A stretch of DNA of 64,000 nucleotides from Pantoea cypripedii (GTDB taxonomy: Bacteria; Pseudomonadota; Gammaproteobacteria; Enterobacterales; Enterobacteriaceae). Shown here piece after piece: positions 42,417 through 51,395 of the stretch (position 1 is the first letter of the stretch; every line of letters begins with the position of its first letter). A program made the position numbers and the translations under genes. The stretch covers positions 519,965 through 583,964 of the forward strand of contig NZ_CP024769.1 of NCBI RefSeq assembly GCF_011395035.1. The letters are read 5' to 3'. The notes beneath the pieces are model-generated. The model did no database searches. It was not told where the DNA came from and saw only the letters and a list, made by a program, of their open reading frames with translations.

Positions 42417-43289
42417 TTTCATGCTGCGATTCAGATCCTGAATACGTTTCATGGTTTTGACGGTGCGCGACGCCGTGGCCGATGCCACCGACAAAATCAG
42501 CATTTCGAGACACACCAGCACCGTGCCATGCAGCGGCATGCGGCCATCTTCTCCGCCGCGTGGCACATTGATCACCACATCCGCCTCCTTCGCAAAAAAC
42601 GAATCGGTGGCGTTGGTCAGCAGAATAATCGGGATACCGAGGCGCTTTGCCTCCTTTACCGTGGTGATACCCTCACGATGGGCCGATTTTTGCGCCATCA
42701 TGATCAACACATCGCCGCGCTGAAGGGCAATCAGTTGCTCAGCCAGCGCCACCCCGGACCGGTTGAGCGCCACCGCCGGAATGCCGATACGCACAAATAA
42801 ACGACGGCTGTAATCCGCCAGTACGCCTGACGCATTAATACCAAACAACCCCACCTGACGCGCTTCAATCAATAACGCCACCGCCGCAGAGATGGCCTGG
42901 CGATTATGTGGTTCTGATAACGCATCACAGGCGCGTTTATGTCCGCCTAATACGAAATCAATGCCGGAATTAATATCGCAGGAAAGCTCGCCCACGGTCG
43001 TAATCATTTTGTCTTCGGAATTCATCGCCGGTCCAAACCAGGCGACCAGCGTTTTTTTTAAATCACGCAACCCGGCAAAACCCAATGCCTGCACGGCACG
43101 CACCACGGTGGCATCAGAACTTTGCGTCGCGGCAGCAATTTCCATGGCGGTCGCCTCTACCACCGCCTCACGATTTTCGTGGATATAGCGCACCACCGTT
43201 TGTAGCTGGGGTGACAGGGCCGCAGCTCGTGCACGATAACGTTCACCCAGCACATCGACCCGATTTTTTATTTTATTGCCTGATGCCAT
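42402..43289 (-). CDS. MurR/RpiR-family regulator (HTH plus SIS domain)
   Basis: 295 residues from ATG 43289, chosen because it starts the recognisable domain (the frame stays open back to 43418 but without coding character). The N-terminal RpiR HTH (ALSPQLQTVVRYIHENREAVVEATAMEIAAATQSSDATVVRAVQALGFAGLRDLKKTL) is followed by a SIS sugar-phosphate-binding domain (ARQVGLFGINASGVLADYSRRLFVRIG...GDVLIMMAQKSAHREGITTVKEAKRLGIPIILLTN). Such proteins sense phosphosugars. The neighbouring transcription units are a DMT exporter and a siderophore receptor, so its target is not evident. Confidence 0.87.
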   Translation of the reverse strand: MASGNKIKNRVDVLGERYRARAAALSPQLQTVVRYIHENREAVVEATAMEIAAATQSSDATVVRAVQALGFAGLRDLKKTLVAWFGPAMNSEDKMITTVGELSCDINSGIDFVLGGHKRACDALSEPHNRQAISAAVALLIEARQVGLFGINASGVLADYSRRLFVRIGIPAVALNRSGVALAEQLIALQRGDVLIMMAQKSAHREGITTVKEAKRLGIPIILLTNATDSFFAKEADVVINVPRGGEDGRMPLHGTVLVCLEMLILSVASATASRTVKTMKRIQDLNRSMKPGKK

Positions 43290-43509
43290 TTTCGTATCCG
43301 AACTGTTTGTTTTACATAAGATTGTTGATTTCCCCTGCACAGCTTCATCACCAGTCTGTAGTGGGAACAATCCATTGCGATGTTCAAAACTACACAAAAA
43401 GAAGCCGGAAATCATCATAAAATCAGTGAGGGACTCACTTTAAATCGCGTTTATTCAGTCAGTTAAATGAAACCCCCTCGAACACTGGCCTTGTACAATG
43501 CTGATGTAG

Positions 43510-43577
43510 CATTGGTATGATTTTTTGCATTTACTACTACATTGGTTCATGTTTGAATGATTCTCAATTACATTGAG
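43510..43577. repeat. Three regularly spaced CATTGG direct repeats
   Basis: CATTGGT at 43510, CATTGGT at 43540 and CATTGAG at 43571, each preceded by a TA- or TTA-like base pair step, start 30 and 31 bp apart (about three helical turns). The spacing suggests a regulator with several contacts in the receptor promoter. Confidence 0.35.
43552..43570 (+). promoter_or_regulatory. Weak Fur-like site
   Basis: TTGAATGATTCTCAATTAC contains the AATGATnnTCA core seen in Fur boxes but matches only about 11 of 19 consensus positions. It is plausible because the next gene is a siderophore receptor. Confidence 0.4.
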
Positions 43578-43733
43578 GTCGCATCTTAACGGCTTTCAAC
43601 GTTCAATAAAATAATAATACCCCGATAATTAGCAATGTTTATCAGAGCAACACATCTGGCCTGATTATTAAAAAGGCCGGCGATTTCTTCATGGACGAAA
43701 ATAACCAGACAATAAATACCAGGTTTATATTAA

Positions 43734-45863
43734 ATGAATAACAATCAGCCGTTCACTTTTAAAAAGAAACCTCATCCGGCCATTATTGCGGCTATTTATG
43801 GGGTGACAATTTTTACACCAGGAATCAGTTTTGCCACAGAGGAAAATAATACCCTCACCGTAACGGCACAGGAAAACAGCGATCAAGGTTACAACGCCAC
43901 CAGCAGCTCGGTTGCCAGCAAAACCCCGACGCCACGCGTTAATGAAGCGCAATCCGTCAGCGTCGTCACTCAGCAACAGCTGGATGACTATCAGGTCAGC
44001 AACCTGTCAGAAGCGATGCGTTTTGTCAGTGGCGTTACCGAAGGGAATACCCTCGCTGGCACTGAAGATGGTTTTGTGCGGCGTGGCTTCGGCAGTAACT
44101 CGGATGGTTCCATCTACCGTGACGGCGTGCGCAGCAGCCAGGGGCTGAATTTCGATGCCACCACCGAACGAGTGGAAGTGTTAAAGGGATCCGCGTCCCT
44201 GCTGTATGGCATTCAGAATCCGGGTGGTGTGATCAATGTCATCAGTAAAAAGCCGCAATATGAATGGCACACCAAAGTCAGCGGTCGTTACGCCAGCGAA
44301 GGCGGCGGAGCTGGCACGGTGGATGTCACCGGCCCGCTCGGCAACGGCTTTGCCTTCCGTTTGATCGCGGAGAAACAAAACCAGGATTACTGGCGTAACT
44401 TCGGCACCGATAAACACACGCTGATTGCTCCCTCACTGCAATGGTATGGCGAAAAAGCCAGCTTCCTGATCAGTTATGAAGATTATCAGTACGATATCCC
44501 CTACGATCGCGGCACGGCATTTATCAACGGCAAGCCGGTGAACATTGGCTACAAGGACCGTCTCGATGACAAAGCCAACCACGCGTGGGGACATAACAAG
44601 ACCCTGAATGCCCATTATGACTGGCAGTTCAACGATGACTGGAGCACCCGTCTGACCTTCGGCATGAACCAGCGTCAGTATGACAACAACGAAGTCAGGG
44701 TGACGGCGATCAACACCACCACCGGTGCCGTAACGCGCCGCGCTGATGCCAACCGTGGTTTCAACCACAAAACCAAATATGTTTCGTGGGATGTGATGGG
44801 CACGCCGGAAATCTTCGGCATGACGCACAACCTGGTGGTCGGTACCGATTATGAAATGAACCAGACCTATCGTGCGCATCAGTATCAGGGCAAATCCAAC
44901 AGCGATTTCAATCTGTACGATCCGCAATACGATTTGATGTCGCCGGTGACCGATAGCAGCACCGAGAAAACCGCCAACGCCAATCTGCTGAACCGTATTC
45001 ACAGCCGTTCGGTGTACGCCAAGGACAGCATCTCTCTGACCTCAAACTGGATCGCCGTCGTCGGCGGACGTTACCAGCATTATGAGCAACGTGCTTCACA
45101 AGGCTGGGACCCGGTTGTCGAGACCATGAACGATGAAGGCAACAAGTTCCTGCCGCAGGCCGGGTTAATCTACAAACTGACGCCAGATGTGTCGCTGTAT
45201 GGCAGCGTCAGCAAATCCTTCACCCCGTCGACAGATGTGGATGATGATGGCAATGTCGGCAAACCTGAGCAGGGCACCACCTGGGAAGTGGGCAGCAAGT
45301 GGCAAATTTCGCCACGCCTGTTCGCCAGCGTGGCGCTGTATCGCATCGATGAACGCGATATGTCGCTCAGCATCAACGGTGAAACCCGCGCCATCGACAA
45401 AGCACGTTCCAGTGGTGCCGAATTTGAGTTGAATGGTGAAGTCCTGCCGGGCTGGGATCTGAGCGCCAACTACAGCTACGACAAGGCGGAAATCGTCAAT
45501 GATGGCGTGAACTCAGCCAATAACGGCAACCGTCTGCAAAATGCGCCGCGTCATTCTGGTGCGCTATATCTGAGCCATAATCTGACGTTTAACGCGATCC
45601 CGGGTGATTTCCGCGTCGGTGGCGGTGCACGCTATGTGGGCGCGCGTGCGGGTGATCCCGAGAACAGCTTCACCATGCCGGATTACGTCGTCGCCGATAG
45701 CTTTATTGCCTGGAACAATCGTCTGCTGGGCAACAAAACCCAGCTGAAACTGAACCTGAATAACCTGTTTAATAAACATTATTACACCTCAAGCGGCGGC
45801 AATCTGCGCGTGCGTGAAGGTGCCACCCGTAACTTTATGCTAGAGGCCAGCGTTGAATTCTAA
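43734..45863 (+). CDS. TonB-dependent siderophore receptor (FhuA/FpvA-like)
   Basis: 709 residues. Signal peptide ending near SFATEE (about 36), TonB-box NNTLTVTAQ, and plug motifs EAQSVSVVTQQQLDDYQVSNLSEAMRFVSGV, GFVRRGFGSNSDGSIYRDGVRSS and TERVEVLKGSASLLYGIQNPGGVINVISKKP. The terminal strand NFMLEASVEF ends in Phe. The plug pattern (LLYGIQNPGGVIN) is typical of hydroxamate and mixed siderophore receptors (FhuA, FoxA, FpvA type). The N-terminus is too short for a FecA-type signalling domain. The next gene, a periplasmic binding protein, overlaps its 3' end, suggesting coordinated uptake. Ligand not determinable. Confidence 0.9.
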   Translation: MNNNQPFTFKKKPHPAIIAAIYGVTIFTPGISFATEENNTLTVTAQENSDQGYNATSSSVASKTPTPRVNEAQSVSVVTQQQLDDYQVSNLSEAMRFVSGVTEGNTLAGTEDGFVRRGFGSNSDGSIYRDGVRSSQGLNFDATTERVEVLKGSASLLYGIQNPGGVINVISKKPQYEWHTKVSGRYASEGGGAGTVDVTGPLGNGFAFRLIAEKQNQDYWRNFGTDKHTLIAPSLQWYGEKASFLISYEDYQYDIPYDRGTAFINGKPVNIGYKDRLDDKANHAWGHNKTLNAHYDWQFNDDWSTRLTFGMNQRQYDNNEVRVTAINTTTGAVTRRADANRGFNHKTKYVSWDVMGTPEIFGMTHNLVVGTDYEMNQTYRAHQYQGKSNSDFNLYDPQYDLMSPVTDSSTEKTANANLLNRIHSRSVYAKDSISLTSNWIAVVGGRYQHYEQRASQGWDPVVETMNDEGNKFLPQAGLIYKLTPDVSLYGSVSKSFTPSTDVDDDGNVGKPEQGTTWEVGSKWQISPRLFASVALYRIDERDMSLSINGETRAIDKARSSGAEFELNGEVLPGWDLSANYSYDKAEIVNDGVNSANNGNRLQNAPRHSGALYLSHNLTFNAIPGDFRVGGGARYVGARAGDPENSFTMPDYVVADSFIAWNNRLLGNKTQLKLNLNNLFNKHYYTSSGGNLRVREGATRNFMLEASVEF

Positions 45864-46968
45864 GGCGATAATTCTCAGGATGGTGGCGCTGCTGCTGCTG
45901 ACGTTCAGCAGCGCCGCGCTGGCAAAAACTATCACCGATATCGACGGTAACCCGGTGACGATTCCCGATAACCCCCAGCGTATCGTGCTGGGGGAAAGTC
46001 GCATGCTGTATACGCTGGCGATGCTGGAACCTGGCGATCCCTTTCAGCGCATCATCGGCTGGCCGCAGGATCTGAAAAGATACGACAGCCAGATGTGGGA
46101 CATTTTCGCCCGCAAGTTCCCGCAGATGCTGAAGATCCCGGTATTGGGTGCGGGCGGCACCAACGACATAAACCCGGAACAGGTGCTGGCGCTCAAACCG
46201 GATGTGGTGATCCTGCCCAGCCTGGCGCGTTATGACGATGGGGATTTACGTCTGGTGGCGATGCTGAAAGCCGCGCACATCCCGGTGGTGAAGATCGATC
46301 TGCGTGTGCATTTGCTGAAAAACACCACGCGCAGCGTGCAGATCCTCGGTGAAGTGCTGAACCAGACGGCGCGCGCCGAATCGTTCAACCGATTCTATCA
46401 GGCGCATTTACAGGTGATTCAGCAACGGCTGGCGAGTTATCACGGACCAAAACCAACGGTACTGCTGCAACTGCATCTTGGACGACGCAATGAATGCTGT
46501 GTCACTGCCGTCAAAGGCAGCCTGGGCGAGTTACTGCATGCCGCAGGCGGCGACAACATTGCCAGCAAAACTGTGCAGGGGGTGTTTGGTCGGCTGAGTG
46601 AGGAAACCGTGATCGCCACGCAGCCGGAATATTACTTCGCCACCGGCGCGGGCGATAACGATGCGCAAGGCGTGTTAAAACTGGGTCCGGCGGTTGCGCC
46701 CGCAGCGGTACAAAGCAGCTTCAGCGCCATGACAACAAAACAGAATGGTCTGCGCGAATTGCAGGCGTTACATAACGGCCATGCGGCGGTGATCTGGATG
46801 AATTTCTATCTCAGCCCGTGGCACATCGCTGCGACTGAATTTATGGCTAAGACGTTATATCCGCAGCTGTTTAACGATGTGCAGCCTGAACAGACGTTAA
46901 AGCAAATCTTCCACGATTATCTGCCCATTCCCTACAGCGGAACTTATTTCCTTCAAATGCGCCCGTAG
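45853..46968 (+). CDS. Periplasmic iron-siderophore binding protein (FecB/FhuD/BtuF-like)
   Basis: 371 residues starting at TTG 45853 (AGAGG six bases upstream), 11 bp inside the receptor gene. ATG 45880 is an alternative start but gives a shorter signal peptide. The signal peptide ends near AALA (about 24). The fold pattern is that of class III metal-chelate binding proteins: KTITDIDGNPVTIPDNPQRIVLGESRM at the start, then NPEQVLALKPDVVILPSLARYDD, then GDNIASKTVQGVFGRLSEETVIATQPEYYF. No permease or ATPase gene follows; a REP remnant and the trehalose operon come next. It must use an FhuBC- or FecCD-like transporter elsewhere or have another role. Confidence 0.85.
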   Translation: MNSKAIILRMVALLLLTFSSAALAKTITDIDGNPVTIPDNPQRIVLGESRMLYTLAMLEPGDPFQRIIGWPQDLKRYDSQMWDIFARKFPQMLKIPVLGAGGTNDINPEQVLALKPDVVILPSLARYDDGDLRLVAMLKAAHIPVVKIDLRVHLLKNTTRSVQILGEVLNQTARAESFNRFYQAHLQVIQQRLASYHGPKPTVLLQLHLGRRNECCVTAVKGSLGELLHAAGGDNIASKTVQGVFGRLSEETVIATQPEYYFATGAGDNDAQGVLKLGPAVAPAAVQSSFSAMTTKQNGLRELQALHNGHAAVIWMNFYLSPWHIAATEFMAKTLYPQLFNDVQPEQTLKQIFHDYLPIPYSGTYFLQMRP

Positions 46969-46985
46969 CGGCGCAACTATCCCGC
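46965..46985. repeat. Degenerate REP remnant
   Basis: GTAGCGGCGCAACTATCCCGC keeps the REP head GTAGCGGCGC but has lost its palindrome. CTGGCTG-CC-CAGCCAG (46991-47006) follows and may act as a transcription terminator for the binding-protein gene. Confidence 0.5.
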
Positions 46986-47068
46986 ACAGACTGGCTGCCC
47001 AGCCAGCTCCCGCTTCGTAGTCTATGCTTGACTGTCACAGGTTATTTCCTGACCCACGAGGCGATAAA

Positions 47069-48856
47069 ATGCAGTCCTGTTTATTTCATAAAAGCTGGGG
47101 GGCTGATTACGCACCTGATGGCAGTGTGCATTTCCGTCTCTGGGCCTCCGGCCAGCCCCAGGTGACGTTACAGCTGGCGGGTGTTGACATACCGATGCAA
47201 CCCCGTGGAGATGGCTGGTTTGAATCGCAGCAGACCCAGGTTGTGCCCGGTACGCCTTATCAATTTCTCCTTGCCGACGGCACCCAGCTAGCCGATCCCG
47301 CCTCGCGCGCCCAGCAGGCGGGGGTGAATGGCCCCTCTCTGGTTATTGACCCCACCCGCTATGCCTGGCAGCACCGCAACTGGGCAGGTCGTCCGTGGGA
47401 AGAAACCGTGGTGTATGAACTGCATATCGGCACCTTCACGCCTCAAGGCACCTTCCAGGCAGCAATAGAAAAGCTGCCACAGCTGGCGGCCCTGGGTATC
47501 ACCATGATCGAGGTGTTACCGGTTGCACAGTTCGGCGGCAACCGTGGCTGGGGCTATGATGGCGTACTGTTGTACGCGCCGCACGCTGCCTACGGCACCC
47601 CGGATGATTTCCGTGCCTTCGTGGACGCCGCGCACGGCTCTGGTCTGTCGGTGGTACTGGATATCGTGCTCAACCATTTTGGTCCGGAAGGTAACTATCT
47701 GCCGTTGCTGTCACCTGACTTCTTCGATCAGGAAAGAAGGACCCCGTGGGGCGCAGGCATTGCTTACGATGTCGATGCTGCCCGACGCTATATCACCGAA
47801 GCCCCGCTGTACTGGCTGACAGAGTTTAACCTTGATGGCCTGCGTTTCGATGCCATCGACCAGATCAAGGATCAGACCGAACAACACGTTCTGATTGAAA
47901 TTGCCGAACGCATCCGTCGCGACATCCCTGACCGGCCTATCCACCTCACGACCGAAGACAGCCGCAACGTCATTTTTCTCCACCCGCGCACCTCAGAGGG
48001 TGCCGCACCGCTGTTTACCGGCGAATGGAATGATGATTTTCACAACGCCATTCATGTCTGTGCGACGGGAGAAACCCATGCTTACTATCAGGATTTCGCC
48101 AACCAGCCGGAAAAACATCTGGCACGAATCCTGACTGAAGGCTTCGCTTACCAGGGGGAAGTGTCACCCCACAGCGGCAAAAAGCGCGGTGTCGCCAGTA
48201 CCGGCCAGCCACCGGTCGCCTTTGTCGATTTTATTCAGAATCATGATCAGGTTGGCAACCGCGCTCAGGGGGAAAGGTTGATTACCCTTGCCGGGGCCGG
48301 GCGAACCCAGGCATTGCTCGCCACCCTGCTGCTTTCCCCCCACATCCCGCTGCTGTTTATGGGCGAGGAATATGGCGAGACGCATCCGTTTTTGTTCTTC
48401 ACTGACTTTCACGGCGATCTCGCCAGGGCGGTACGCGAAGGGCGTGCGCGTGAGTTTACTGACCACGCCGGTCATGCGGAGGACAGCGTGCCCGATCCGA
48501 ATGCACCGGGCACCTTTGAGAGTTCAAAACTCGACTGGTCAAAACCCGGCAGCCACGAGGGCCAGCAATGGCTGGCGCTGACAAAACAGCTGCTGGTTGT
48601 GCGTCAGCAATTTATCGCGCCCTTGATCCGTGACGCTGTCACGCATAACGGCAGCGTGATCGCCGCAACCAGTGGCTTTGTCGCGGTCAGCTGGCGCTTC
48701 CCTGGCGGCACCCTGTCACTGGCGCTGAATTTAAGCCATAGCGCGCAGCCGCTGCCGGCGCTACCAGGAACAACCCTGTTTGCCTGGCCGCAGGCAGCCA
48801 ATCCGCTGCCAGCCAATGGCGTTATCGTGCGTTTGTCTGCCGGAGATACGCCATGA
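47069..48856 (+). CDS. treZ: Malto-oligosyltrehalose trehalohydrolase
   Basis: 595 residues, GH13. ATG 47069 follows GAGG at the right distance and avoids an unlikely extension from 47024. An N-terminal carbohydrate-binding module E (FRLWASGQPQVTLQLAG) precedes the barrel. Motifs: VLDIVLNHFGPEGN (region I), GLRFDAIDQIKD (region II, catalytic Asp), LTTEDSRNV (region III, catalytic Glu), and FIQNHDQVGNRAQG (region IV), all intact. It releases trehalose from maltooligosyl-trehalose made by TreY. Its end overlaps treY by four bases (ATGA-type), so the two are coupled. Length is normal for the family. Confidence 0.95.
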   Translation: MQSCLFHKSWGADYAPDGSVHFRLWASGQPQVTLQLAGVDIPMQPRGDGWFESQQTQVVPGTPYQFLLADGTQLADPASRAQQAGVNGPSLVIDPTRYAWQHRNWAGRPWEETVVYELHIGTFTPQGTFQAAIEKLPQLAALGITMIEVLPVAQFGGNRGWGYDGVLLYAPHAAYGTPDDFRAFVDAAHGSGLSVVLDIVLNHFGPEGNYLPLLSPDFFDQERRTPWGAGIAYDVDAARRYITEAPLYWLTEFNLDGLRFDAIDQIKDQTEQHVLIEIAERIRRDIPDRPIHLTTEDSRNVIFLHPRTSEGAAPLFTGEWNDDFHNAIHVCATGETHAYYQDFANQPEKHLARILTEGFAYQGEVSPHSGKKRGVASTGQPPVAFVDFIQNHDQVGNRAQGERLITLAGAGRTQALLATLLLSPHIPLLFMGEEYGETHPFLFFTDFHGDLARAVREGRAREFTDHAGHAEDSVPDPNAPGTFESSKLDWSKPGSHEGQQWLALTKQLLVVRQQFIAPLIRDAVTHNGSVIAATSGFVAVSWRFPGGTLSLALNLSHSAQPLPALPGTTLFAWPQAANPLPANGVIVRLSAGDTP

Positions 48857-51294
48857 CTATACCAACCGCGACTTACCGCATTCAGTTCCGCACCGGCATG
48901 ACCTTTGATCGCGCTGCCGCCCTGGTGCCGTATTTAAAACAGCTCGGCATCAGCCATCTGTATGCCTCGCCCATCTTTACCGCGACCCGCGATTCAACCC
49001 ATGGCTATGACGTCACACATGCCACACAAATCGATCCCTCACTCGGTGGCCGTGCGGGTTTCGAGCGCATGGTGCAGGCGCTGAAAAGCGCCGGGCTCGG
49101 CCTGATACTCGATATCGTCCCTAATCATATGGCGGCCTCGCTGGAAAATCCGTGGTGGCGTGATGTGATTGCCCACGGCGAACACAGCCGCTACGCCCAC
49201 TATTTTGATATCGACTGGTCACGCCCGCTGACGCTGCCGTTTCTGGGCGATACCTTTACTGAAGCACTGGAAAAAGGGGAGATTAGCGTTCGCCCCGATC
49301 CCCATAGCGGCTTACCGGCGCTCGCTTACTACGACAATCTTTACCCGCTGGCGCTCGACAGCTGGCAGGGACTCAATCTTCAGGACAAGGTCGATATTGC
49401 CGCCCTGCACGAACGCCAGGCTTATCGTTTGCTGTGCTGGCGTGATGCCGCAACGGACCTTTCATACCGTCGTTTCTTTGAAATCACCGGTCTGGTGGGG
49501 GTGCGGGTGGAAGACCCCGAGGTCTTTGCCGCCACACATCGGTTGATTCTGGAGCTGGTACACAGCGGTGCCGTTAATGGCCTGCGCATCGATCACATTG
49601 ACGGACTTGCCGATCCACAGGGATATCTGGAGCGTCTGCGCCAGCAGGCCGGGCCAGACTGCTATATCACGGTGGAAAAAATCCTCGGCGCGGAGGAGAC
49701 GCTGCCCGCAGACTGGCCCGTTTCCGGCACCACTGGCTATGAATTTATCGTCGCCCTGACGGATGCGTTGGTTGCCAGTGATGGCATCAACGCCCTGCGC
49801 CAGGCCTATCCTGCCAGGAACAATATGGCCGCTGAATTACGTGCGGCAAAAGCGTTAATGGTTGATCGAAACTTTGCCGGAGAATTCACCCGCCTGCTGG
49901 CGCTGGCAAAGGAAATCGCTCAGGAGACGATCGCTGATAACGCACTCCGCAGCACGCTACGTGAACTGTTGCTGGCTTTTCCGGTTTACCGCACTTACGC
50001 CACTGCTGAGGGCTTACCGGCTGCCGATGAGGCACGCCTGCAAGCTGTGGCGGCAACTATTGGCGCAGAAACATCCCGCGAGGCCCTTGCCTTTCTCACC
50101 GGTCTTTTTCATGGCAAAGCCGGTGACAGCCAGACCGCGCTGTTCCGCAGCCGTTTTCAACAATTAAGCGGGCCGTTAATGGCAAAGTCGGTGGAAGATA
50201 CCCTGTTCTTTCGCCAATGTGCGGCGCTGGCGTTAAATGAAGTCGGCGGCGAACCCATGCCGCAACGCTATTCTCTGGCGGGTTTCCACGCCGCGATGCA
50301 GGCACGGCAGCAGCAGCAACCACAAGGACTTTCCAGCACGTCAACCCATGATACCAAGCGCGGTGAGGACGCCCGTGCGCGGTTGTATACCCTGAGCGAA
50401 GCCCCCGAACGCTGGTCGGCAGCCATCAGCCGCTGGCGGCAGATGCATCAGGAGCATGTCAGGCCACTGCCGTCGGGTCCGGCACCCGGACCCGCGGTGG
50501 AATGGATGCTGTATCAGGCACTGGCGGGTGTCTGGCCGGTGTCGCTACAGCCGGATGATTGTGGCGGATTGCAGGCGCTGGAAACGCGTTTTGTTGCCTT
50601 TGTGGAAAAAGCGCTGCGTGAGGCAAAGCTGCGTACTGATTGGGCTGAGAACAATGAATCCTATGAAGAGGCGGTACTGGCCTATGCCCGCCAGCTACTT
50701 TCGCCCGCCAGCCAGGCTTTTTTGCAGGATTTTACTGCCACGCTACGCCCGTTTATCCATGCCGGGCTGGCGAACAGCTTGAGCCAAACCATCATTAAAC
50801 TGCTGGCACCGGGCGTGCCGGATATTTATCAGGGCAGTGAGACGCTGAATTTCAGCCTTGTCGATCCTGACAATCGGCAACCCACGGATTTTGCCCAGCT
50901 GGCACAGCTGCTGACCCGCCACCCGCCGCAGCCCGACAACTGGCTAAGCGGCCAATTGAAGCAGCAGATGATCGCGACCCTGCTGCCGCTACGTCAGCAG
51001 CATCCGGGGTTGTTTCATGACGGCGATTATCTGCCACTGGCGGCCAGCAGCGAACATCTGATTGCCTTTGCGCGGGTGGACGCACAAGCGGCGTTGATCG
51101 TGGTGGTGCCTCGCCTGCCGTTAACCGCCTTTGACGGTAACCTGCCGCAGCCGTTGCCGTCGTGGCAAATTGCCCTGCCTGCGCCACTTGCCGATCGGCG
51201 ATATGACGACGTTATCAACCATAAAGAGTTGGCCCTCGCCGATGTTCTCACCAGCGTTCAGCCGTACCTGGTGTTAATCAGCAGAGGAAAATAA
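48853..51294 (+). CDS. treY: Malto-oligosyltrehalose synthase
   Basis: 813 residues, GH13 family 26 type. ATYRIQFRTGMTFDRAAALVPYLKQLGISHLYASPI at the start, LILDIVPNHMA (region I), GLRIDHIDGLADPQGYLERLRQ (region II), CYITVEKILGAEE (region III), and STSTHDTKRGEDARARLYTLSE (region IV) are the TreY signatures. The enzyme converts the reducing end of maltodextrins to an alpha,alpha-1,1 linkage for TreZ to cleave. It overlaps treZ by four bases. A REPIN lies between it and glgX. Confidence 0.95.
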   Translation: MTIPTATYRIQFRTGMTFDRAAALVPYLKQLGISHLYASPIFTATRDSTHGYDVTHATQIDPSLGGRAGFERMVQALKSAGLGLILDIVPNHMAASLENPWWRDVIAHGEHSRYAHYFDIDWSRPLTLPFLGDTFTEALEKGEISVRPDPHSGLPALAYYDNLYPLALDSWQGLNLQDKVDIAALHERQAYRLLCWRDAATDLSYRRFFEITGLVGVRVEDPEVFAATHRLILELVHSGAVNGLRIDHIDGLADPQGYLERLRQQAGPDCYITVEKILGAEETLPADWPVSGTTGYEFIVALTDALVASDGINALRQAYPARNNMAAELRAAKALMVDRNFAGEFTRLLALAKEIAQETIADNALRSTLRELLLAFPVYRTYATAEGLPAADEARLQAVAATIGAETSREALAFLTGLFHGKAGDSQTALFRSRFQQLSGPLMAKSVEDTLFFRQCAALALNEVGGEPMPQRYSLAGFHAAMQARQQQQPQGLSSTSTHDTKRGEDARARLYTLSEAPERWSAAISRWRQMHQEHVRPLPSGPAPGPAVEWMLYQALAGVWPVSLQPDDCGGLQALETRFVAFVEKALREAKLRTDWAENNESYEEAVLAYARQLLSPASQAFLQDFTATLRPFIHAGLANSLSQTIIKLLAPGVPDIYQGSETLNFSLVDPDNRQPTDFAQLAQLLTRHPPQPDNWLSGQLKQQMIATLLPLRQQHPGLFHDGDYLPLAASSEHLIAFARVDAQAALIVVVPRLPLTAFDGNLPQPLPSWQIALPAPLADRRYDDVINHKELALADVLTSVQPYLVLISRGK

Positions 51295-51296
51295 TT

Positions 51297-51356
51297 GCGC
51301 GATAAATCGCGCCGCTACAACCCATGCATAACCCGTAGCGGCGCGATTTATCGCGC
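51297..51356. repeat. REPIN element, opposite arrangement
   Basis: Two REP copies at 51297-51318 and 51335-51356 in inverted orientation, with the GTAG ends facing inward; the copies at 1687 and 59354 have them outward. It sits directly after treY, inside the apparent treZ-treY-glgX transcription unit. Confidence 0.82.
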
Positions 51357-51395
51357 AGGTTTTTAAAAAGTGCTTATTTAAAGGAGTGGGGAAAA

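Larger units (their letters stand above)
43290..43733. other. Intergenic region upstream of the third siderophore receptor
   Basis: 444 bp with no gene. It holds three CATTGG-type direct repeats (43510-43577) and a weak Fur-like site (43552-43570). The remainder is AT-rich and probably contains the two divergent promoters. Confidence 0.5.
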
